This document shows positions 25,143-32,736 of a stretch of DNA of 57,107 nucleotides, piece by piece (positions within the stretch are counted from its first letter, which is position 1; each line of letters starts with the position of its first letter). Origin of the DNA: Pseudomonadota bacterium (lineage in GTDB: Bacteria > Pseudomonadota > Gammaproteobacteria > Steroidobacterales > Steroidobacteraceae). The stretch lies in contig JAEYUC010000039.1 in the NCBI GenBank assembly GCA_023433705.1, positions 1-57,107 of the forward strand, read 5' to 3'. The notes under the pieces were generated by a model that did no database searches, was not told the origin of the DNA, and saw only the letters and a list, made by a program, of their open reading frames with translations. The translations under genes were made by a program, and so were the position numbers.

Positions 25143-26054
25143 TCAACTCGTGAGGCGCTGCAGGGCTTCGAGGTACTTCGCGCGCGTATTCGCGATGATT
25201 TCCGCAGGCAGCTTCGGCCCCGGCGGCTGCTTGTTCCAATCGAGCGTCTCGAGATAGTCGCGCACGAACTGCTTGTCGAACGAGGGCGGGCTCGTGCCTT
25301 CCTGGTACGTGTCGGCAGGCCAGAAGCGCGAGGAGTCGGGCGTCAGCACCTCGTCGATGAGCACGAGGTTGCCGTCCGGTCCCTGCGCGAATTCGAACTT
25401 GGTGTCCGCGATGATGATGCCGCGCTGTGCGGCGTGTTTCGCCGCGAACTCGTACAGCGCGATCGCGGTGTCGCGCACGCGCGCGGCCACGTCGGCGCCG
25501 ACGAGCTTCACCGCGGCGTCGAAGCTGATCGTTTCGTCCTTGTCGCCGATCGCGGCCTTGGTCGAAGGCGTGAACAGCGTCTGCGGCAGCTTCGCGGCCT
25601 GCTTCAGACCCGGCGGTAGTTTGATGCCGGAGATGGCCCCGGACTTCTGGTAATCCTTCCAGCCCGAGCCGATCAGGTAGCCGCGCACCACGGCCTCGAG
25701 CGGCACGGTCTTGAGACGCTTCACGATCACCGCGCGATCGGCGAGCAGCGCGCGCTCGTCCGGATCTTTCACGACTTCGTCGACCGTCCGGCCCGTCAGA
25801 TGATTCGGCACGATGTGGGACGTGCGCGCGAACCAGAAATTCGAGATCGAATTGAGCACGCGGCCTTTGTCGGGAATCGGGTCGGGCAGCACGACATCGA
25901 ACGCCGACAGGCGGTCTGTCGTTACGATCAGCATCGAATCGGCGTCGATCGCGTAGATGTCGCGCACCTTGCCCGTGTGGATCTTTTCGAGGCCACGCAG
26001 CTGTGTGGTGTGTACGGGCGCGGAAGCGGTGTCGGCTGGTAGCATAGTTGCCAT
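25143..26054 (-). CDS. purC: Phosphoribosylaminoimidazole-succinocarboxamide synthase
   Basis: Joins CAIR and aspartate to SAICAR in purine synthesis, the step after PurE. 303 residues from ATG 26054 (ATG 26045 is equally possible; neither has a strong ribosome-binding site). Motifs: KIHTGKVRDIYAIDADSMLIVTTDRLSAFDVVLP, VIVKRLKTVPLEAVVRGYLIGSGWKDYQ, IIIADTKFEFA and LIDEVLTPDSSRFWP. This is the longer (~300-residue) PurC type rather than the ~237-residue E. coli type. Divergent from djlA with about 21 nt between starts, so each promoter must lie in the other gene's 5' end. Confidence 0.97.
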   Translation of the reverse strand: MATMLPADTASAPVHTTQLRGLEKIHTGKVRDIYAIDADSMLIVTTDRLSAFDVVLPDPIPDKGRVLNSISNFWFARTSHIVPNHLTGRTVDEVVKDPDERALLADRAVIVKRLKTVPLEAVVRGYLIGSGWKDYQKSGAISGIKLPPGLKQAAKLPQTLFTPSTKAAIGDKDETISFDAAVKLVGADVAARVRDTAIALYEFAAKHAAQRGIIIADTKFEFAQGPDGNLVLIDEVLTPDSSRFWPADTYQEGTSPPSFDKQFVRDYLETLDWNKQPPGPKLPAEIIANTRAKYLEALQRLTS

Positions 26055-26075
26055 GGATATTAACAAGACGCCGAG

Positions 26076-26909
26076 ATGAGCTTCATCGGAAAGATCGTCG
26101 GCGCGATCCTGGGCCTGCTGATCCTGCGGGGACCCTGGGGACTTCTGATCGGGCTCATCCTCGGCCATTTCTACGACCAGAGCGTCGCGGCGGCGCGGCG
26201 CGCGACCGCTTCCGGCCCGGGCTCGCCGAATGCGGGCGAGAAGTTCTTCACGACCACCTTCGAAGTGATGGGGCACGTCGCCAAGTCCGACGGCCGGGTT
26301 TCGGAGTCGGAGATCGCCGCGGCCCGCCAGGTCATGAACGAACTGCGGCTCGATGGTGCGCAGATCCATGCGGCCATCCGGCATTTCACGCACGGCAAGA
26401 GCCCGGAGTTCGATCTCGAGAACACGGTGGAAGAGTTCGCCGATGCGTGCGCTCATCGCCCCGACCTGCTGCGTGTGTTCCTCGAAATCCAGGTTCGCGC
26501 GGCGCTCGAAGGCGTCGACATGCAGGGTCCCGCGCGCGTGGCGATCCAGAAGGTCGCCGACCTGCTAGAAGTCTCGCGGATCGAGCTGGCGCACATGGAG
26601 GCCGTGCTGCGTATCCGGCGCGAGCAGTTCCGCGCATGGTCGCGCGGCGGCAATGGCGGTGCCGGCCAGCAAGCCCCGCCGCCGAAGACCGGCCTGAAAC
26701 TCTCGGCCGCGTACCAGATCCTCGAGATCGACGAAAAAGCTTCCAACGACGAAGTCGCGAAGGCCTATCGCCGCCAGTTGAGCAAACACCATCCCGACAA
26801 GCTCAAGGCCAATGGGTTGCCCGATTCCATGCTCGAACACGCCAAACAGCGGACGCAGCAGATCATCGAGGCGTACGAGCTGGTCAAGTCCGCGCGCGGT
26901 GTGACCTGA
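26076..26909 (+). CDS. djlA: DjlA-type membrane-anchored J-domain co-chaperone
   Basis: Inner-membrane co-chaperone of DnaK. 277 residues. An N-terminal membrane segment (GAILGLLILRGPWGLLIGLILGHFYDQ, residues about 8-34), a TerB-like central domain (KFFTTTFEVMGHVAKSDGRVSESEI ...), a Gly/Gln/Pro linker, and a C-terminal J domain (SAAYQILEIDEKASNDEVAKAYRRQLSKHHPDKL) with the HPD tripeptide. This is the DjlA order of domains. GAG is 3-6 nt upstream of the ATG. Followed at 10 nt by the CNNM gene. Confidence 0.95.
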   Translation: MSFIGKIVGAILGLLILRGPWGLLIGLILGHFYDQSVAAARRATASGPGSPNAGEKFFTTTFEVMGHVAKSDGRVSESEIAAARQVMNELRLDGAQIHAAIRHFTHGKSPEFDLENTVEEFADACAHRPDLLRVFLEIQVRAALEGVDMQGPARVAIQKVADLLEVSRIELAHMEAVLRIRREQFRAWSRGGNGGAGQQAPPPKTGLKLSAAYQILEIDEKASNDEVAKAYRRQLSKHHPDKLKANGLPDSMLEHAKQRTQQIIEAYELVKSARGVT

Positions 26910-26919
26910 GGCGAATCGC

Positions 26920-28233
26920 GTGAACCTGGGAGAAGCCGCGATACTGCTGGGCCTCATCCTGCTGAACGGGTTGTTCGCCGGGTCGGAGCTCGCGCTCGTG
27001 TCGGCACGAAAGGCGCGGCTCAAGTCGCGTGCGGACAGCGGTCACCGTGGCGCCAGGATGGCTCTCCAACTGCTCGAGAATCCGACCCAGTTGCTGTCGA
27101 CGGTGCAGATCGGCATCACGCTGGTGGGCATCGTCGCCGGCGTGTACAGCGGCGCGGTATTCGCCGCGGACCTGGCGCACGTGTTCGAACGCATCGACTG
27201 GCTTGCGCCGTACGCATACGAGACCGCCTTCACGCTCGTGGTCATCGTCGTGACCTATCTATCGCTCATCCTCGGCGAGCTGGTGCCGAAGCGGATCGCG
27301 CTGGCCCACGCGGAACGGATCGCCGAGGTCGTGTCGATTCCCATGCATTGGCTTTCGCGCGCGGCGTGGCCGCTGGTGTGGCTGCTGCAGGTATCGACCG
27401 AGGCCGTCACGAGGCTGCTACCCATGAAGAGCGCGCCGCAGTCTTCCATCACGGAAGACGAATTGCGCACGATGATCGCCGAAGGCGCAAAGGAAGGCGT
27501 GTTCCTGCGACGCGAAAAGGAGCTCATCGAAGGTGTGCTCCAGCTCGCGGACTCATCGATCGAATCGGTGATGGTCCAGCGCGGCGAGATCGTCTGGCTC
27601 GACTCGAACATGACGCTCGAGCTCATCTGGCGCGAGGCGCGCGGCAGCGGGCATTCCCGTTTCCCACTGTGCGACGGCACACTCGAGCAGATGCTCGGCG
27701 TGATCACACTCGCCGACCTCGGTGAAGCGCTGCGTCTCGGAAAGCTCGATCCACAGATCCACGTCAGGCAGCCGCTGCTGGTTCCGCCGACCGTATCGCC
27801 GCTCAAGTTGCTCGATACGTTCCGCAGCGCGAACGTGCACCTGGCGATCGTCACCGGTGAATATGGAGAAATCCTCGGCCTGGTGACGCCAGTCGACATC
27901 CTGCGTGCGATTGCCGGCAGCGTGGGCGACGTCGCGGTGCCGGAGCGCAGCGAGGCGGTGCGCCGCGACGACGGAAGCTGGCTGCTCGATGGCCAGATAT
28001 CGATCCACGAAGTCGAGCGCCTGCTGGAACGCAAGGACCTCGCCGCGGGCGGCAAATTCCATACGATCGCCGGCTTCGTGCTCTGGCATCTCGGGCGGAT
28101 GCCGGTCGTCGGCGAGACGCTCGTATGGCGCGATCTGCGGGTCGAGGTGATCGATCTCGACGGAACACGCATCGACAAACTTCTGATCAGCGCGCGTCCG
28201 CCGCCGCCCGATGAGGCGGCTTCACCAACCTGA
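26920..28233 (+). CDS. CNNM/CBS-domain transporter-associated protein (HlyC/CorC family)
   Basis: 437 residues from a GTG start 10 nt after djlA. The N-terminal CNNM transmembrane domain has three to four helices (NLGEAAILLGLILLNGLFAGSELALVSARKARL; TVQIGITLVGIVAGVYSG; TAFTLVVIVVTYLSLILGELVPKRIAL). A CBS pair follows at about 215-335 (VMVQRGEIVWLD..., VHLAIVTGEYGEILGLVTPVDIL), then a CorC_HlyC transporter-associated domain (DDGSWLLDGQISIHEVERLL). Relatives (YtfL/PaeA, YfjD) take part in Mg2+ or polyamine efflux. The ligand cannot be assigned here. Confidence 0.92.
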   Translation: MNLGEAAILLGLILLNGLFAGSELALVSARKARLKSRADSGHRGARMALQLLENPTQLLSTVQIGITLVGIVAGVYSGAVFAADLAHVFERIDWLAPYAYETAFTLVVIVVTYLSLILGELVPKRIALAHAERIAEVVSIPMHWLSRAAWPLVWLLQVSTEAVTRLLPMKSAPQSSITEDELRTMIAEGAKEGVFLRREKELIEGVLQLADSSIESVMVQRGEIVWLDSNMTLELIWREARGSGHSRFPLCDGTLEQMLGVITLADLGEALRLGKLDPQIHVRQPLLVPPTVSPLKLLDTFRSANVHLAIVTGEYGEILGLVTPVDILRAIAGSVGDVAVPERSEAVRRDDGSWLLDGQISIHEVERLLERKDLAAGGKFHTIAGFVLWHLGRMPVVGETLVWRDLRVEVIDLDGTRIDKLLISARPPPPDEAASPT

Positions 28234-28256
28234 ACGCGGTCACGTAGACTTCACCC

Positions 28257-28925
28257 ATGCTCACACCCTGGATCGCGCCCTCGATACTGTCCGCGGACTT
28301 CGCGAGATTGGGTGACGAGGTCAAGGCGGTCGTGGCCGCGGGCGCGGACGTGGTCCACTTCGATGTGATGGACAATCACTACGTCCCGAACCTGACCGTG
28401 GGTCCGCTGGTATGCGAGGCGCTGCGCAAATTCGGCATCACCGCGCCGCTCGACGTCCACCTCATGGTGAAACCGGTCGATCGCATCGTGCCGGACTTCG
28501 CGAAGGCGGGCGCCACGTACATCTCGTTCCACCCGGAAGCGACCGAGCACGTCGACCGCACGATCGAGCTCATCCGCGAGCACGGTTGCAGGCCCGGACT
28601 CGTGCTCAACCCCGCGACGCCACTCGACTGGCTCGATCACACGCTGCGCAAACTCGACCTCGTCCTGCTGATGTCCGTGAACCCGGGCTTCGGCGGGCAG
28701 AAGTTCATCCCTGGCGTGCTCGACAAGGTGCGCGCGGTGCGCAAGCTCATCGATGCGTCGGGTCGCGAGATCCGGCTCGAGATCGACGGCGGCGTGAAGG
28801 TCGACAACATCGCGGAGATCGCGCGCGCGGGCGCCGACATGTTCGTGGCCGGCTCGGCGATCTTCGGCGCGAAGGATTACAAGGCGACCATCGATGCGAT
28901 GCGCGCCGCCATCGGCGGCCGCTAA
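28257..28925 (+). CDS. rpe: Ribulose-phosphate 3-epimerase
   Basis: Interconverts ribulose-5-P and xylulose-5-P in the pentose phosphate pathway. 222 residues. WIAPSILSADFARLGDEV, VHFDVMDNHYVPNLTVGP, PLDVHLMVKPVDR, LMSVNPGFGGQKF and the phosphate-binding LEIDGGVKVDNI / FVAGSAIFG are all diagnostic. The TAA stop abuts the stop of the convergent MBL gene with no gap. rpiA is also in this window (46780) but not linked. Confidence 0.98.
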   Translation: MLTPWIAPSILSADFARLGDEVKAVVAAGADVVHFDVMDNHYVPNLTVGPLVCEALRKFGITAPLDVHLMVKPVDRIVPDFAKAGATYISFHPEATEHVDRTIELIREHGCRPGLVLNPATPLDWLDHTLRKLDLVLLMSVNPGFGGQKFIPGVLDKVRAVRKLIDASGREIRLEIDGGVKVDNIAEIARAGADMFVAGSAIFGAKDYKATIDAMRAAIGGR

Positions 28926-29837
28926 CTAACGCGCCTCGGCATATCCCGCGCGGATCGCGCCGGCAAGCCGGTTCTTGTCGGGGTACTGCGCCGCGAGTTC
29001 CTGCGTGATGGCCTGGACTGCCTCGTCCTGCGACTTGCCGGCTTTCCTGAACTCCGCGGCGCGGTCGCGGACCAGCGTGAGGTAGGTGCGATAACCCTCG
29101 ATGATCTCCGGGCCGCCGAAAGGTCCGTGCGACGGCACGAGCTGCTTCGGTTTCATCGCGTCGAAGCGGTCGAGGCTCTCCAGCCAGTGCGAGATCTTTG
29201 CCTGCGGATTCGCGAATGCGGGCTGCGGTTTCATCGCGACGTCTCCCGAGAACAACACGCCGTCGACCAGCACCGCGGTATCGCCGGCCGTGTGGTTGAG
29301 GCCCATCTCGTGGATCTTTGCTTCGAGGCCGCCGAGATCGAGCGTGTATTCGCCGTCGAAGGTGATGTCCGCGTCGCGGTGCCTGGCGCCCTTCAGTAGC
29401 TCGGTGTTCAACGTGGAGCGCTTGGCGAAGACCGGAACGAGGTTCGTGCCGGTGCCGGCCGCGATGTCGGCGAGCTGGTCCTTCGAACGGATCAGCTTCG
29501 AGTCGGGCGGAAACGCGTGCGCACCCATGTCGTGTTCGGGATGCACGTGCGTGGTCACGATGTAGATAGGCTTGCCCGGCGCCACCTTCGCCACCTCGCG
29601 CAGCACCGTTTCGGCATTACGCGTACCCATGCCCGTGTCGATGACCAGCACGGCTTTCGAGCCCGCAACGATGCCGACGTTCGGGACCAGTGACGCGGAG
29701 CCGTCGGGAATCGCCCAGACGTGATCGGTGAGTTTCTCCGTGACGCCTTCGCGAACCAGCGAGGGTTGCGGCGCGGGTTGCTGGGCGAGGGCGGTGCCTG
29801 CGATGAACGCGGCGAGGAAGGACGCGGCCTTGCGCAT
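28926..29837 (-). CDS. Secreted MBL-fold metallo-hydrolase
   Basis: 303 residues. A cleavable signal peptide is visible (MRKAASFLAAFIAGTALAQQ), so periplasmic. Metallo-beta-lactamase motifs: IVTTHVHPEHDMGAHAF (HxHxxHD variant of the HxHxDH motif), GLNHTAGDTAVLVDGVLFSGDV with the metal-binding His and Asp, and LVPSHGPFGGPE with the last His. This resembles the SoxH/quinoprotein-relay class of MBL proteins rather than true beta-lactamases. GGAGC precedes the ATG at 29837. Natural substrate unknown. Confidence 0.9.
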   Translation of the reverse strand: MRKAASFLAAFIAGTALAQQPAPQPSLVREGVTEKLTDHVWAIPDGSASLVPNVGIVAGSKAVLVIDTGMGTRNAETVLREVAKVAPGKPIYIVTTHVHPEHDMGAHAFPPDSKLIRSKDQLADIAAGTGTNLVPVFAKRSTLNTELLKGARHRDADITFDGEYTLDLGGLEAKIHEMGLNHTAGDTAVLVDGVLFSGDVAMKPQPAFANPQAKISHWLESLDRFDAMKPKQLVPSHGPFGGPEIIEGYRTYLTLVRDRAAEFRKAGKSQDEAVQAITQELAAQYPDKNRLAGAIRAGYAEAR

Positions 29838-29909
29838 GATGGGCTCCTTTGGTCGTGAGCCTGGGATTCAACGCCAGGTCACGGGAGTTGTCAGCAGGAG
29901 GAGGGCGTC

Positions 29910-29941
29910 AAAACGAAAACGCCGGCTGCAGGTGCCGGCGT
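29910..29941 (-). terminator. Rho-independent terminator after the Crp-family gene
   Basis: Read on the - strand: stem ACGCCGGC / GCCGGCGT with a 7-nt loop, followed by TTTCGTTTT. It lies between the Crp-like gene and the MBL gene. Confidence 0.82.
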
Positions 29942-29951
29942 CTTCGTCAGG

Positions 29952-29987
29952 TCTGTCCCCGTTTGCTAGGAAACGAGGAATGTCCCC
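29952..29987. repeat. REP-like repeat, TCTGTCCCC...GGAATGTCCCC copy
   Basis: TCTGTCCCCGTTTGCTAGGA then AACGAGGAATGTCCCC; closely matches 2784-2813 (GTTT/AAAC arms with a CTAG in place of CCGG centre). It sits directly after the Crp-family stop codon, so the element lies in the 3' untranslated region. Confidence 0.8.
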
Positions 29988-29989
29988 AT

Positions 29990-30736
29990 TTATTCCTCGT
30001 CGTCATCATCCTCGTCGTCTTCGACGCGCGAGTTGCTGACCTTGCCGCCGCCCTTGCCACCCTGCACGGGCACCACGACCGGGCGCGTCTTCATCTTGGG
30101 GCGTGCATTGAACACGACGATGGTCTTGCCGGTGGCGCGCAGCAGGCCCTGGTCTTCCAGCACCTTCAATACGCGGCCCGCCATTTCGCGCGAACAGCCG
30201 ACGAGACGTGAGAGTTCCTGGCGCGAGACCTTGATCTGCATGCCTTCCGGATGCGTCATGGCATCGGGTTCGCCGCACAGGTCCATGATGGCGTGAGCCA
30301 CGCGGCCGGTGACGTCGACGAACGCGAGATCCGAGAGTTTGCGATTGGTCCGGTCGAGGCGCGTCGCGAGCTGCGTCGCGAGCTCGAACACGAGGCCCGG
30401 GCTTTCGGCCGCGATCTGGCGGAAACGGGGATAGGTCATTTCCGCGAGCTCGCAATGATTGCGCGTGCGCACCCAGGCGCTGCGCAGTGGCGACTCGTGG
30501 AACAGGCCCATCTCACCGAAGAACTGGCCCTTGTTGAGGTAGGCCAGGACCATTTCGTTGCCTTCCTCGTCTTCCACCATCACTTCGACCGAACCGCTGA
30601 TGATGTAGTAGAGGACGTCGGGCAGGTCGCCCGCGTGAATCACTACCGTCTTCGACGGAACTGTGCGAATCCGGCAATAACTGAGGAATCGATTGATTGC
30701 CGGAATATCGCTGAGGGGTTTTACCGCCTCTTCCAT
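29990..30736 (-). CDS. Crp/Fnr-family transcription regulator (Vfr/Clp-like) with acidic C-terminal tail
   Basis: 248 residues from ATG 30736, chosen for the GGGAGAG ribosome-binding site. Cyclic-nucleotide-binding domain at about 15-115 (VIHAGDLPDVLYYIISGSVEVMVEDEEGNEMVLAYLNKGQFFGEMGLFHESPLRSAWVRTRNHCELAEM) with the phosphate-binding-cassette region FGEMGLF...RSAWVR as in Vfr/Crp. Dimer helix near 125-150, helix-turn-helix near 165-200 (VSRQELSRLVGCSREMAGRVLKVLEDQGLL). Homologues end at about ...KTIVVFNAR; here about 35 residues follow: a Gly/Lys linker then VEDDEDDDDEE. Whether it binds cAMP or cyclic di-GMP cannot be read from the sequence. It has its own terminator. Confidence 0.92.
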   Translation of the reverse strand: MEEAVKPLSDIPAINRFLSYCRIRTVPSKTVVIHAGDLPDVLYYIISGSVEVMVEDEEGNEMVLAYLNKGQFFGEMGLFHESPLRSAWVRTRNHCELAEMTYPRFRQIAAESPGLVFELATQLATRLDRTNRKLSDLAFVDVTGRVAHAIMDLCGEPDAMTHPEGMQIKVSRQELSRLVGCSREMAGRVLKVLEDQGLLRATGKTIVVFNARPKMKTRPVVVPVQGGKGGGKVSNSRVEDDEDDDDEE

Positions 30737-30779
30737 CTGACTCTCCCTTGCTGCTGCGTGCATCGTTCGCCCCTACCTG

Positions 30780-30822
30780 CGAGTCTGCATTAAGTCTTAT
30801 TACATAACTTACTGCCGTCGCA
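30780..30822 (-). promoter_or_regulatory. AT-rich upstream region of the Crp-family gene
   Basis: The only AT-rich patch in the gap, containing TAAGTTATGTAATAAGACTTA on both sides of a TAATAA candidate -10, with a TTGCGA 15 nt upstream. A TAAGT...ACTTA inverted repeat lies across it. Spacing is short of ideal, so only the region is proposed. Confidence 0.35.
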
Positions 30823-30825
30823 AGC

Positions 30826-30847
30826 AAAAAACCACGGGCCAACCGTG
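30826..30847 (-). terminator. Rho-independent terminator after coq7
   Basis: On the - strand: CACGG TTGGC CCGTG followed by GTTTTTT. Short 5-bp stem but a full T-run, about 48 nt after the coq7 stop. Confidence 0.6.
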
Positions 30848-30894
30848 ATCCCCTTCACAGGCGCTTCATTAAATCCCGAAGGTCCGGGAACTCT

Positions 30895-31551
30895 TCAAAA
30901 CCTGTACGCAGTATGCGTCATCACCTTGGCCGTCCGCCGCATCAATTCACGGACGGGGGTGGGAGGCAGTCTGCCGCCGGCGCTCTGCGCGGACCGGCCG
31001 TGCCCGATCTCGTCTTCGCACATGGCCTCGACGATGGCGCGACTGCGTCGATCGCGGGGCGGCAGGCGCTCGAGATGATTCTGCAGGTGACCTTCGACCT
31101 GGCGTTCGGTTTCGGCGACAAAACCGAGACTCGCCTTGTCGCCCAGCAATGCCGCGAGCGTGCCGATGCCGAACGAGCCGACATACCAGAGAGGATTGAG
31201 AATGCTCGGGCGGGCGCCGAGCTCCTCGAGACGCGTCTCGCACCAGGCGAGGTGATCGGTCTCTTCGCGCGCGGCGTGGAGCATGAAGTCGCGAACCTCG
31301 GGGTCCCGCGCGAACAGGGCCTGCGAGTGATAAAGAGCCTGCGCGGCGACCTCGCCGGCGTGATTCACGCGCATCAGGGCGGCCGATTCGCGGCGCTCCT
31401 CCTCGGAAAGGGCTGCATCCATCGTTTCCCGGGGCTGCCCGGGGGTCGGGCGGGCGGGGACGGGACGGCCGGCGGCCGGTGGGGCCAGCAGGGCCCGCAG
31501 GGTGCGATCGACCGCGGAAATGACCGTATCGAGGTTCGGTCCGTGCGCCAT
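30895..31551 (-). CDS. coq7: 2-nonaprenyl-3-methyl-6-methoxy-1,4-benzoquinol hydroxylase
   Basis: Di-iron hydroxylase for the C6 step of aerobic ubiquinone synthesis; used in place of UbiF. 218 residues from ATG 31551. The carboxylate-bridged di-iron ligands are visible: Glu in ESAALMRVNHAGEVAAQALYHSQA (E...), AREETDHLAWCETRLEELG with ExxH, then VEGHLQNHLERLP and CEDEIGHGRSA with ExxH. Expected length of the bacterial Coq7 family. Together with ubiH and the UbiI-like gene (51692-54147) it covers the three aerobic ring hydroxylations. Divergent from rplM. Confidence 0.95.
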   Translation of the reverse strand: MAHGPNLDTVISAVDRTLRALLAPPAAGRPVPARPTPGQPRETMDAALSEEERRESAALMRVNHAGEVAAQALYHSQALFARDPEVRDFMLHAAREETDHLAWCETRLEELGARPSILNPLWYVGSFGIGTLAALLGDKASLGFVAETERQVEGHLQNHLERLPPRDRRSRAIVEAMCEDEIGHGRSAQSAGGRLPPTPVRELMRRTAKVMTHTAYRF

Positions 31552-31593
31552 ATGCGCATTATAGAGCCCTAAATCTCCGGGACTTATCGAGTT

Positions 31594-31622
31594 TTGCAAA
31601 GGCTGGGGGGCTTGAGTACACT
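31594..31622 (+). promoter_or_regulatory. Predicted sigma-70 promoter of rplM-rpsI
   Basis: TTGCAA (31594-31599), 17-bp spacer, TACACT (31617-31622). Predicted start near 31629 leaves an ~85-nt leader before the rplM ATG. Confidence 0.6.
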
Positions 31623-31713
31623 TGCGCCCCTTTTTCCAGGGGTCCGCCAGCCAGATCCGCGGCCGAGTTCTTCGGTCCGGGTGTGCGTGCCCTTCCGGTG
31701 TTGGAGTGTTGTG

Positions 31714-32142
31714 ATGTCTACTGTTTTTGCGAAGAACGAAACCGTGCGCGGCGACTGGTATGTCGTCGATGCCTCGAACAAGGTCCTGGGTCGCCTCGCG
31801 ACGCAGATCGCCATGCGTCTGAAGGGCAAGCACAAGGCCATCTTCACTCCGCACATCGACACGGGCGATCACATCGTCGTGTTGAATGCCGACAAGATCA
31901 AAGTCACGGGCAACAAGCTCCAGGACAAGATCTACTGGCATCACACCGGCGCCATCGGCGGCATCAAGTCCATCGCTCTCGGCAAGCTGCTCAAGGAGCA
32001 TCCCGAGCGTGCGATCGAATTCGCGGTGAAGGGCATGCTTCCGAAGGGCCCCCTCGGCCGCAAGATGTACAAGAAGCTGCATGTGTTCGCGGGCGACAAG
32101 CATCCGCACGCCGCCCAGCAGCCGAAGCAGCTCGAAATTTAA
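31714..32142 (+). CDS. rplM: 50S ribosomal protein L13
   Basis: Large-subunit protein binding 23S rRNA early in assembly. 142 residues, the exact bacterial length. VRGDWYVVDASNKVLGRLATQIAMRLKGKHKAIFTPHIDTGDHIVVLNADKI and KGMLPKGPLGRKMYKKLHVFAGDKHPHAAQQP are canonical. The start at 31714 is the family start; the open frame upstream is leader sequence. First gene of the rplM-rpsI operon, 13 nt before rpsI. Confidence 0.99.
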   Translation: MSTVFAKNETVRGDWYVVDASNKVLGRLATQIAMRLKGKHKAIFTPHIDTGDHIVVLNADKIKVTGNKLQDKIYWHHTGAIGGIKSIALGKLLKEHPERAIEFAVKGMLPKGPLGRKMYKKLHVFAGDKHPHAAQQPKQLEI

Positions 32143-32155
32143 GGAACCTCAGTCA

Positions 32156-32554
32156 ATGCCCGCAGCAGCCAAAGCCAACTACGGCACCGGTCGTCGCAAG
32201 ACCTCCGCCGCCCGCGTCTTCCTCAAGCCGGGATCCGGCAAGATCACGGTGAACGATCGTCCGCTCGACGAGTTCTTCGGTCGTGAAACCGGCCGCATGA
32301 TCGTCCGCCAGCCGCTCGAGCTCGTGCAGCTCGCTAACAAGTTCGACATCACCGTGACCGTCGCGGGCGGTGGCATCACCGGCCAGGCCGGCGCGATCCG
32401 CCACGGCATCACGCGCGCGCTCATGGAGTACGACCCGGAACTGCGCAAGCCTCTTCGTGTCGCAGGCTTCGTCACGCGCGATGCGCGCGAAGTCGAGCGC
32501 AAGAAGGTCGGCCGCCGCAAGGCTCGTCGCGGAACCCAGTACTCGAAGCGTTAA
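32156..32554 (+). CDS. rpsI: 30S ribosomal protein S9
   Basis: Small-subunit head protein whose C-terminal tail contacts P-site tRNA. 132 residues. NYGTGRRKTSAARVFLKPGSGKITVNDRPLDEFFGRET, AGGGITGQAGAIRHGITRALM and the basic end KKVGRRKARRGTQYSKR are diagnostic. AAGGAA is the ribosome-binding site. Followed by tRNA-Gln after 36 nt. Confidence 0.99.
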   Translation: MPAAAKANYGTGRRKTSAARVFLKPGSGKITVNDRPLDEFFGRETGRMIVRQPLELVQLANKFDITVTVAGGGITGQAGAIRHGITRALMEYDPELRKPLRVAGFVTRDAREVERKKVGRRKARRGTQYSKR

Positions 32555-32590
32555 GCTTCGTTATATTGCGCGCCAGACGGCCAAGGTATT

Positions 32591-32664
32591 TGGGGGATCG
32601 TCTAGCGGTAGGACAACGGACTCTGACTCCGTTTACCTAGGTTCGAATCCTAGTCCCCCAGCCA
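32591..32664 (+). tRNA. tRNA-Gln (anticodon CUG)
   Basis: 74 nt with an encoded CCA. Acceptor stem TGGGGGA/TCCCCCA with the U1-A72 pair typical of tRNA-Gln, D arm with GCGGTA, anticodon loop CT-CTG-AC, T arm GGTTCGAATCC, discriminator G. It is 36 nt after rpsI and ahead of a terminator, so it may be read through from the ribosomal-protein operon; TATATT at 32562 could also serve as its own -10. Confidence 0.97.
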
Positions 32665-32670
32665 ATGCGC

Positions 32671-32712
32671 AAACCCGCCCCTTCTTTCAAAGAATGGGCG
32701 GGTTTCCTTTTT
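32671..32712 (+). terminator. Rho-independent terminator after tRNA-Gln
   Basis: Perfect 10-bp stem AAACCCGCCC / GGGCGGGTTT with a loop that itself contains TTCTTT/AAAGAA, followed by CCTTTTT. Confidence 0.92.
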
Positions 32713-32736
32713 ATACCTTCGGATAGGTAGTTAGAT

